A stretch of 64,000 nt of DNA from CBDIBC01 sp965276635 (lineage in GTDB: Bacteria > Actinomycetota > Acidimicrobiia > Acidimicrobiales > Palsa-688): contig CBDIBC010000005.1 in NCBI GenBank assembly GCA_965276635.1, positions 310,001 through 374,000 of the forward strand, in the 5' to 3' direction. Under the pieces are notes generated by a model. That model was given only the letters and a program-made list of their open reading frames with translations. It ran no database searches and had not been told where the DNA came from. The position numbers and the translations under genes were made by a program. Of the stretch, positions 35,229 through 42,663 are shown piece after piece; the stretch's first letter is position 1, and every line of letters starts with the position of its first letter.

Positions 35229-35545
35229 TGCGTCGCCAACTCTCCGGTCCTACGGACAGTGGCACTTCACTCATTCTCTGCATTTCTTCGGCAATCCCAT
35301 AACACCACCCGCTCCCCCACTACTTGCCTAGAGACAATGCTGATATCGTCGGCGCGCCCACCCAGAGTGGCTGGAATCCCTCAATCGATGGGTCATCGGT
35401 AACCAGATGATGAACTAGGAGAAGGGCGCACCAAACATGAGTTCCCGCGACTGGTAACGTCCGTCGAGGTACTTAGCGGTGCGAACAAGCGACCGCCGGC
35501 GAACGCAGGGTGCCACCTGGGCCCCCCTCGAGAGGAAGAGCTTCA
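35229..35545. other. Intergenic region before the polysaccharide operon
   Basis: 317 bp without a gene. It is noticeably less GC-rich than the chromosome on its left, marking the edge of the operon-associated DNA. A purine-rich AGAGGAAG at 35531-35538 serves as ribosome-binding site for the TTG start at 35546. Confidence 0.5.
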
Positions 35546-36907
35546 TTGTTAACGTCCGAACATGACATAATCGATCTCAATAACATCGTGAGAGCACGAC
35601 GGATTACAGTTATTGGTTCCGGCTATGTCGGCCTTACATTGAGTGCCTGTCTCTCTATCCTGGGACACACTGTGTTTTGCACCGACAACTCGACCTCGCG
35701 GGTCGCCAATCTTCGCAAGGGCGAGGTGCCCATCGTCGAGGAGGGTCTAACCGAGATCGTTCAACAGATGCTGGCTGCACACCGGCTGGATTTCGGGATC
35801 GACAATATAGAGGCTGTGAAATCGGCAGAGTTTGTTTTTCTCTGCCTGCCAACGCCCGAAGGAGCGGATGGTCAGGCTGACCTCTCGTTCGTGCGGGCTG
35901 TAGCCCTGCAGATCGGACCGTACCTCCCACCCGGCGCGACCGTGATCACAAAGTCAACCGTGCCCGTAGGGACCTCAAGACTCGTCGAAGCCGCACTAGA
36001 TCGAGCCGACGTCCATGTGGTTTCTAATCCTGAATTTCTAGCCGAGGGATCGGCTGTCAAGGATTGTCTTAATCCTGACCGGATCGTGATCGGCGCACGA
36101 TCTCGGGGCATCGCAGAGGAAGTAGCAAACCTTTACGGACCCACAGCAATCAGTCATTCCATCATCACAGACCTCGCCAGCGCTGAACTTGTAAAGTACG
36201 CCTCAAATGCCTATCTGGCGACCCGACTAACATTCGTAAACTCCATAGCTGAACTGTGTGAGGCCGTCGGCGCAGACATCCGGTCCGTCGTGGCCGGCAT
36301 GGGCAGCGACACTCGTATCGGACCATCATTCCTCAGCCCGGGACCGGGTTGGGGAGGTTCATGCTTTCCGAAGGACACAATGGCTCTCGTCCGCACGGCT
36401 GACCATTTCGATTGCGATCTCTCTCTTGTCAAGACGGCGATCGAGAAGAACGCCGACCATATCCAGCGGGTCACCGCAAAAGTTGTCCGAGCGTTGGGCG
36501 GCAGTGTGACAGACAAGAGGATAGCTGTCTGGGGGCTGACGTTTAAGGCCGGAACCGATGACCTGCGCCAGTCACCCGCATTGCAGATAGCAAAGTCCCT
36601 CGTTGACCTCGGTGCGTCGGTCCATGCCTACGACCCAACGGTTGCTGAAGGGACGCTCGACGGTATTCAGGTCCATCAATCATCCTTCGCCGCTTGCCAG
36701 GACGCCGACCTGTTGCTTATAGGTACCGAATGGCCGGAGTTTGCCAGAGTGGATCTCACCGCCCTCTCGGCGGTTGTGGGAGCTCGGACCATCGTCGACG
36801 CTCGCAACGTGCTCGATCCGAACGAGGCTGCCGCTCATGGTTTCTTCTACGACGGCGTCGGACTGCCGACCAGCAGTCGTGGCGATCTTGCGGAGGCAGT
36901 AGCATGA
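35546..36907 (+). CDS. UDP-glucose/GDP-mannose 6-dehydrogenase family protein
   Basis: 453 aa from TTG 35546 (AGAGGAAG just upstream; GTG 35588 is an alternative). NAD-binding motif RITVIGSGYVGLTLSACLS (about residues 20-38), VFLCLPTPEGADGQADLSFV, TKSTVPVGTSRLVE, NPEFLAEGSAVKD and the catalytic PGPGWGGSCFPKDTMAL with Cys near residue 272. C-terminal WGLTFKAGTDDLRQSPAL is the UDP-binding block. It oxidises UDP-glucose to UDP-glucuronate, feeding the decarboxylase-like gene that follows with a four-base overlap. Codon and base use is visibly more AT-rich than neighbours, a sign of transfer. Confidence 0.92.
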   Translation: MLTSEHDIIDLNNIVRARRITVIGSGYVGLTLSACLSILGHTVFCTDNSTSRVANLRKGEVPIVEEGLTEIVQQMLAAHRLDFGIDNIEAVKSAEFVFLCLPTPEGADGQADLSFVRAVALQIGPYLPPGATVITKSTVPVGTSRLVEAALDRADVHVVSNPEFLAEGSAVKDCLNPDRIVIGARSRGIAEEVANLYGPTAISHSIITDLASAELVKYASNAYLATRLTFVNSIAELCEAVGADIRSVVAGMGSDTRIGPSFLSPGPGWGGSCFPKDTMALVRTADHFDCDLSLVKTAIEKNADHIQRVTAKVVRALGGSVTDKRIAVWGLTFKAGTDDLRQSPALQIAKSLVDLGASVHAYDPTVAEGTLDGIQVHQSSFAACQDADLLLIGTEWPEFARVDLTALSAVVGARTIVDARNVLDPNEAAAHGFFYDGVGLPTSSRGDLAEAVA

Positions 36908-37884
36908 GAGTGCTGGTAACGGGGGGAGCCGGTTTCGTTGGCAACCACCTCTGTCGAGCCCTCCTGGCTCGGGGCGACTCTGTGGTGGCCGTCGACAACT
37001 TCTGCACGAGTGACCGCACCAGTGTCGTCGACTTGGTCGGGGACACCGCATTCTCACTCGTCGAAGCCGACATCTGCGAGTATCCGACTGTCGGCGGCCG
37101 ATTTGACGCCATCGCTCACCTGGCCTGCCCAGCGTCACCCGATGAATACCTCCGTCTCGCTCTGGAGACCCTTGCTATCGGCAGCCACGGTAGTGAGTTC
37201 GTGCTGTCCCTCGCTCACAAGAACGGCTGCCGCGTCCTTCTGGCCTCGACAAGCGAAATCTACGGGGATCCCTTGGAGACGCCGCAACGCGAGGACTATT
37301 GGGGGAATGTGAATCCGATTGGCCCTCGGAGCGTCTACGACGAGTCAAAGCGCTATGCCGAGGCGATGTTCAGCGCCCATCGAAAGATGCTCGGGACCAA
37401 CACCGGCATCGTGCGGATCTTCAATACCTATGGCCCCGGTCTGCGGCCATACGACGGGCGGGTGGTTTCCAACTTCATCGCCCAGGCGCTGAGCGGCCAA
37501 GACCTGACCGTGTACGGCACGGGATCGCAGACACGAAGCTTCTGTTATGTCGATGACCTCGTCAGAGGACTCCTTGCGATGCTCGGGTCCGAACAGCCGG
37601 GGCCAATCAATCTAGGGAACCCCAATGAGATCACCGTCCTCGAGCTGGCGGCGATGGTGCAGGATTTGACCGGCACACCAGCCAAGATCCAATACCGACC
37701 GGCTGTCGAGGACGACCCAAAAAGCCGACGACCCGATATTGCCAAAGCGGCGACGCTCCTCGATTGGGCGCCGACAATCCCTCTTCAAGAAGGACTGCGT
37801 CGCACCATCAAGTGGCAGCGGAACCTCACAGCAGATCAGCCGCGCCTCATCAGCACAGACCTCGAAGGAGCAGTGAATGGCTAG
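36904..37884 (+). CDS. SDR-family UDP-glucuronate decarboxylase-like protein (UDP-xylose synthase type)
   Basis: 326 aa. N-terminal MRVLVTGGAGFVGNHLCRAL (GxxGxxG); HLACPASPDEY, LLASTSEIYGDPLETPQ (catalytic Ser/Thr), YWGNVNPIGPRSVYDESKRY (YxxxK) and RIFNTYGPGLRPYDGRVVSN are the signature blocks of UXS enzymes. It should convert UDP-glucuronate made by the previous gene into UDP-xylose or a 4-keto intermediate in the cytosol. ATG overlaps the dehydrogenase stop; the next gene overlaps by eight bases. Confidence 0.88.
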   Translation: MRVLVTGGAGFVGNHLCRALLARGDSVVAVDNFCTSDRTSVVDLVGDTAFSLVEADICEYPTVGGRFDAIAHLACPASPDEYLRLALETLAIGSHGSEFVLSLAHKNGCRVLLASTSEIYGDPLETPQREDYWGNVNPIGPRSVYDESKRYAEAMFSAHRKMLGTNTGIVRIFNTYGPGLRPYDGRVVSNFIAQALSGQDLTVYGTGSQTRSFCYVDDLVRGLLAMLGSEQPGPINLGNPNEITVLELAAMVQDLTGTPAKIQYRPAVEDDPKSRRPDIAKAATLLDWAPTIPLQEGLRRTIKWQRNLTADQPRLISTDLEGAVNG

Positions 37885-38998
37885 TTCAGGTGTCCTCGTC
37901 ACCGGCGGAGCCGGCTTCATCGGTTCCCACGTCGTAGAGCTGCTCTTGCAGCAGGGCCACTCTGTCCGCGTCTACGACTCGCTCGTCGAACAGGTGCACC
38001 TCGGAGCGGGCCCCCAATACGTCCCGCCCGAAGCCGAGTTCATCCAGGGCGACGTCCGTGACCGCGCCGCTCTGGCCAAGGCGTTGCACGGCGTCGACCA
38101 GGTCGTGCACCTAGCGGCCGAGGTCGGCGTTGGACAGTCGATGTACGAGATATCGCGATACGTCGACGCGAACACGGGCGGTACCGGTGTCCTCCTTGAC
38201 ATCGTCGCCAACGACAAGGTTGGCGTCGAGCGCATCGTGGTGGCATCGTCGATGTCGATCTACGGTGAAGGGGCCTACGCGTGCTCGGCCCACGGGGCCG
38301 TGGCACCGCTTCCGCGCTCAGAGGCGCAGCTCAAGACCCGCCAGTGGGAGCCGGAGTGCACCATGTGCGGGGCGCCACTTGCCCCTCTCCCGACGATGGA
38401 GGAGAAGCAGCTGCGCCCGACTTCCGTCTACGCCATCTCGAAGATGGATCAGGAGCTGTTGTGCCTGGCCGTCGGAGCCGCTTACGACATCCCCGTCACT
38501 GCATTGAGGTACTTCAACGCCTACGGTCCCCGTCAGGCCCTGTCCAACCCCTATACGGGCGTCGCAGCCATCTTCTCAGGGCGACTCCTCAACGGTCGGG
38601 CGCCGATCGCCTTCGAGGACGGTCAACAGCTTCGTGACTTCATCCATGTGAGGGATGTCGCTCGTGCGACCGTGCTGGCCCTCGGGACCGACGAGGCCGC
38701 CGGGGAAGCCGTCAACATTGGTGTGGGTAACCCGCTCACCATCGCGCAGGTCGCTCATCTCCTGGCTGACCACCTCGGGCTCGACCTCGACCCCGAGATC
38801 TCTGGCAAGTTCCGCGCTGGCGATATCCGGCACTGCTGGGCCGACCCGAACCGCGCCGAGAAGCTCTTGGGCTTCACCGCCGAGGTGGCGCTGGAAGAAG
38901 GCGTTACCGAGCTCGTCGAATGGGTATCCAAACAACAGGCCAACGACAAGGTCGACGGCGCCTATGCGGAACTCGGCCGGCGGGGTCTGACCGTATGA
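37877..38998 (+). CDS. NAD-dependent epimerase, dTDP-L-rhamnose 4-epimerase-like
   Basis: 373 aa. GVLVTGGAGFIGSHVVELLL, VVHLAAEVGVGQSMYEISRY, IVVASSMSIYGEG and SVYAISKMDQELLCLAVG (YxxxK) give a classical extended SDR. An insertion after the SSS motif carries WEPECTMCGAPLAPLPTMEE, a CxxC knuckle seen in dTDP-rhamnose 4-epimerase-type enzymes. It makes a nucleotide-sugar donor (for example dTDP-6-deoxy-talose) for the polysaccharide; exact sugar specificity is uncertain. Confidence 0.85.
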   Translation: MASSGVLVTGGAGFIGSHVVELLLQQGHSVRVYDSLVEQVHLGAGPQYVPPEAEFIQGDVRDRAALAKALHGVDQVVHLAAEVGVGQSMYEISRYVDANTGGTGVLLDIVANDKVGVERIVVASSMSIYGEGAYACSAHGAVAPLPRSEAQLKTRQWEPECTMCGAPLAPLPTMEEKQLRPTSVYAISKMDQELLCLAVGAAYDIPVTALRYFNAYGPRQALSNPYTGVAAIFSGRLLNGRAPIAFEDGQQLRDFIHVRDVARATVLALGTDEAAGEAVNIGVGNPLTIAQVAHLLADHLGLDLDPEISGKFRAGDIRHCWADPNRAEKLLGFTAEVALEEGVTELVEWVSKQQANDKVDGAYAELGRRGLTV

Positions 38999-40536
38999 GC
39001 CACGGCAACGTCTACATCCTCTTGGTTACCTTGTATGCGATCACGCAGGTCGCGTACTTTGGCGCTCTCATCGTCAACGGCTACTTCTACAGCCGGAGGG
39101 TGGACTGGATCACCCCGGAGGACATCGACGATGTCCAACACCTGGATCCGCCAATCCTGTTGCTCTACCCGGTCCTCCACGAGGCCGAGGAGACCATGCG
39201 TACGACCATGCTCAGCATCGCCGTGGCACACGAGACCTACCCAGGCGAGGCCCGAGTGATCGCCATCCCCAACCACGACGACGCCGAGACGATCGCGTCG
39301 CTCGAGCGGCTCTCCACCGAGTTCCCGTTTCTCGAGATCCTCTGCGTCCCGCCGACCAGCGATTCCAATTGGGCACCCGTATGGTCAGATTGGGACACCA
39401 ACTCGAAGGCCTACTGGTGGCACGTCGGCAAGCGACATGCCGAGATGGACCTGCCTCCGAAGAAGACCCGTCAGCTTGTCTACGCCCTGTACGCGTTCGC
39501 AGCGCATCTGCCCGGCGAACACTGGCTGCTCAGCTATCTCGATGCCGACAGCGCAGTGCCGGCAGACTACTTCCGGATCGCTGCCGCCGGCGCGAAACGA
39601 TTTGACGTAATTCAGCTGACGAATGTCGCCGGCAACCTCATGGACTCCTGGGCAGCGTCCTTCCATGCCATGGACCACATGGCCTGGGATGGCGGGCTCT
39701 ACCCGCACATGACCGCTCGCGGCCGGCACCCCTTCTATGTTCTGGGCAAAGGACTGTTCTACAAGGTCAAAGACCTCGTAGAGGTCGGCGGATTCAACCC
39801 GTGGCTCACCATCGAGGACCCCGAGGTCGGGATGCGGCTTTGGGTCAACGGTCGCACCCTCGGCGTGAGCGACTCGCCGCTGATCGAAGAGGTGCCCCGA
39901 ACGTTCCATGGCGGCATCACCCAACGTAAGCGGTGGGTGGCTGGGTTCTTCCAGTCCCTCCACCTGCCGCTATCTCTCATGGGCATGTCATTCTCCCAGC
40001 GCATGAAGGCGAGACTGAACCTCATCCCGTGCCTGGCCCTTGCCCTCAACACGCTAGGCCTGCCAGTCGCTGTCTGGGCCATCGTCGAAGCAGTGCTCGG
40101 ACGAGACCCAGTGGACCTACCGCTGACGGTGCTGTCCATCCTTAACATCGCAGCCGCAACAGCAATCCTTCTGCGCATCTTTCTCGCTGCATGGTCGCGA
40201 AGCGCCATGGTCCTCGCCACCCGACGCGAGCGCCTCGCGTTCATGCTGCGGGTCAATCCGCTCTTCCTGATCGGATACTGGGTCCTGTGGCTGGTCCCAC
40301 TGGCGATCGGCATCTCGATGTTCATCCGGGATCGTGGGCTCGTGTGGCAGCGGACTGAGAAGACAGACGCCAACCACAGCCTGATCCGAGCCGGTGACGC
40401 CGTGTACGCCGAGCGGCCGCTGAAGGACCCGAGTCTCATCGATGTCCGAGAGGCGGCTCCAGTCCTCGACCTACGCAGCACTATGGATGCCGATACCGAT
40501 AACGATAAGACCGGCCACATGCGCTCAGGACGCTGA
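38995..40536 (+). CDS. Processive-type family 2 glycosyltransferase (membrane)
   Basis: 513 aa from ATG 38995 (four-base overlap). A first helix (LVTLYAITQVAYFGALIVNG) precedes the GT2 domain: LDPPILLLYPVLHEAEETMR, IAIPNHDDAET, DAD in SYLDADSAVPADYF (about residue 182), TIEDPEVGMRLWVNGRTLGV (TED equivalent) and QRKRW near residue 310. Three to four C-terminal helices follow. This D,D,D,QxxRW layout is shared with cellulose and hyaluronan synthases, so it likely polymerises and exports a sugar chain from the UDP-sugars made by the three genes before it. Confidence 0.9.
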   Translation: MSHGNVYILLVTLYAITQVAYFGALIVNGYFYSRRVDWITPEDIDDVQHLDPPILLLYPVLHEAEETMRTTMLSIAVAHETYPGEARVIAIPNHDDAETIASLERLSTEFPFLEILCVPPTSDSNWAPVWSDWDTNSKAYWWHVGKRHAEMDLPPKKTRQLVYALYAFAAHLPGEHWLLSYLDADSAVPADYFRIAAAGAKRFDVIQLTNVAGNLMDSWAASFHAMDHMAWDGGLYPHMTARGRHPFYVLGKGLFYKVKDLVEVGGFNPWLTIEDPEVGMRLWVNGRTLGVSDSPLIEEVPRTFHGGITQRKRWVAGFFQSLHLPLSLMGMSFSQRMKARLNLIPCLALALNTLGLPVAVWAIVEAVLGRDPVDLPLTVLSILNIAAATAILLRIFLAAWSRSAMVLATRRERLAFMLRVNPLFLIGYWVLWLVPLAIGISMFIRDRGLVWQRTEKTDANHSLIRAGDAVYAERPLKDPSLIDVREAAPVLDLRSTMDADTDNDKTGHMRSGR

Positions 40537-40558
40537 ACGGGATTTAGGGTGCGAGCCG

Positions 40559-42520
40559 GTGAGTAAGCCGATCGGTGCGCACAAACGCTCGGCAGCCGTC
40601 GTCGTCCTCGTCGTTTGCTTGTTTGGAGCCATCCTTTCAATCGCCGTCACTAACCGGACCGAGCGCGCGCCATCGCCGTCTCGTTGGGCCCTCGACGTCC
40701 GCTTAGGGGCGCAAGCATCGCCAAGCTTCCTCAACGAGGTCGATGCCGTAGCCTGTCCCACCGTCTCGCTTTGTGTCGTAGGCGACCGGAGTGGGTCGGT
40801 ACTCACAAGCACCGACCCCACGGCACCCGAGCCCAAGTGGCATCGGGCGGCGGTAGACGTCGGCTACCAGGTCACGGCACTTGCCTGTCCATCGGCTCAG
40901 CTCTGCGTGCTGGGCGACGGCGGTGGAAACCTGCTCGTCTCCTCCGATCCGACTGGCGGTCCGGCGGCGTGGTCCACGATCGCGGCGTCGACCGGACGTC
41001 CAATCACTGCAGTGTCGTGTCCGTCGAGCGCGGCGTGTGTCGCCACGAGCGGGACCGATATAGTTTTCAGTCACGTGCCGACTAGCACGAAGTCTTGGCG
41101 GTTGGTGGAGCCTGCGGGAACGAACGTGGTCGCGACGGTTGCTTGCTCGTCAACTGCATTGTGCGTAGCGGTGGACAGCGCTGGGAGATTGCTCCGGTCG
41201 CATAATCCGTTCGCTGCCGGCGCTCGCTGGTCGGTCCTTACGCCTCCCGCTTCGATTGGTCGGCTCCTTACCGCCACCTGCACCCCCGGGGGCTTCTGCG
41301 TCGCCGGCGCAACCACAGGACAAGCAGTCACCATCTCGGGGAATCGGCCGCTCTGGAGTGAGGATCGCCTCGCTACCAACAGCTCGATCTCGTCCATCGC
41401 GTGCGGGGGCGAGCGTTGCGTGGCGGTCGACACGGCTGGCGCAGTGTTCCAGGCACGAGCCACTGCGGCCCCGCCCACCACCTGGGCGAGAGTCAACGTA
41501 CTCCTCGCCACCGAGGCCACCCCTATGGCAAAGGGCTATTGCAGCCCCTCGTTGTGTGCCTTGGTCGATCACTCTGCTGGCCTGTTCGTATCGCCGAGGG
41601 GAACCGAGCTCCAGCCTTGGCGCAAGGAGCGCATGGACAACATGAACGCTCTCGATACCGAGATCTGCGCGTCGACGACCCTATGCCTGGTGGGTGACGC
41701 CGCGGGCAATATCTATCGGACGGTGGACGCCGAAAGTCCCACGCCCACCTGGGACAAGTCGTTCACCGACCCGAATACGTGGATTACCCACATCAGCTGC
41801 GCTTCATCGTCGCTTTGCGTGGCGACCGACGGCTCGGGTGGGGCGCTCATCTCGACGGACCCCGGCTCGCCACAACCGACCTGGACCCGCGACGAGCTTG
41901 ACGGCGGGCGCACCCTGTGGGGCGTCTCATGTCCCAGCTTGTCGTTCTGTGCCGCTGTCGACGGGCAAGGCGGGATCCTTACGACGACCCGTCCCGGCGA
42001 TGCGACTGCTGCGTGGACACGGATGGGTGTCGTTGGCTCTACCATCTGGGAGATCTCCTGCCCGACGGCTGCCCTCTGCGTTGCGGCGGACCAAGCGGGC
42101 GAAATCGCATGGTCGACGAGTCCTGTGGTGGGCCACTGGCACGTCGATGACCTCGGAGTGGCAGGGCTCGGCGCCCTCGACTGCCCGACGGTGGACCTGT
42201 GCGTCGCCGGCGACGGCGCCGGCCGACTCCTGACCTCGTCGCAACCCACTGGGGGCCGAACTGCTTGGACCACGGTGTTCAACGATCAAGGAAGATGGAT
42301 CGCCGGGGTGACGTGTGTCAAAATCGCGCTCTGCGTAGCGAGCGACGACTACGGCAATGTTCTCCAATCAACCGACCCGGGACACGCCGATCCGGCCTGG
42401 GTGCGGGCGCGTGCCGGTCCTGGCGCGGTGATCTGGGGTCTTGCGTGTCGCTCGGCCACCGATTGCATCGCAGGCGACATCAGCGGGCATCTGCTGTCCG
42501 GGCACATCAATCGGGGTTGA
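40559..42520 (+). CDS. Secreted/anchored repeat protein with Cys-paired propeller-like blades
   Basis: 653 aa from GTG 40559. Residues 10-30 form one hydrophobic helix (AAVVVLVVCLFGAILSIAV). The rest is at least ten imperfect repeats of about 45 residues of the pattern ACPSxxLCVAGDxxGNLLxS then TDPTGGPAxW. Each has two Cys six apart (CPTVSLC, CPSAQLC, CPSSAAC), which can form one disulfide per blade. The spacing fits a beta-propeller. It follows the GT2 gene by 22 bp, so it may serve the surface polysaccharide. I know no function for this repeat; such proteins are frequent in Acidimicrobiia and relatives. Confidence 0.75.
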   Translation: MSKPIGAHKRSAAVVVLVVCLFGAILSIAVTNRTERAPSPSRWALDVRLGAQASPSFLNEVDAVACPTVSLCVVGDRSGSVLTSTDPTAPEPKWHRAAVDVGYQVTALACPSAQLCVLGDGGGNLLVSSDPTGGPAAWSTIAASTGRPITAVSCPSSAACVATSGTDIVFSHVPTSTKSWRLVEPAGTNVVATVACSSTALCVAVDSAGRLLRSHNPFAAGARWSVLTPPASIGRLLTATCTPGGFCVAGATTGQAVTISGNRPLWSEDRLATNSSISSIACGGERCVAVDTAGAVFQARATAAPPTTWARVNVLLATEATPMAKGYCSPSLCALVDHSAGLFVSPRGTELQPWRKERMDNMNALDTEICASTTLCLVGDAAGNIYRTVDAESPTPTWDKSFTDPNTWITHISCASSSLCVATDGSGGALISTDPGSPQPTWTRDELDGGRTLWGVSCPSLSFCAAVDGQGGILTTTRPGDATAAWTRMGVVGSTIWEISCPTAALCVAADQAGEIAWSTSPVVGHWHVDDLGVAGLGALDCPTVDLCVAGDGAGRLLTSSQPTGGRTAWTTVFNDQGRWIAGVTCVKIALCVASDDYGNVLQSTDPGHADPAWVRARAGPGAVIWGLACRSATDCIAGDISGHLLSGHINRG

Positions 42521-42663
42521 GGGACACGGAGTCGCCTCGTGTGCAGTTTCGGCTGCCGCAGCAGCTGATGGGGCCCTGACCGGCTGATGGGGCGACCGGT
42601 TGGTCGCCAGAGATAGAAGAAGACTTCTCAAGCGGTCGCGCGCCACAACCGATAGGTCCGTCA

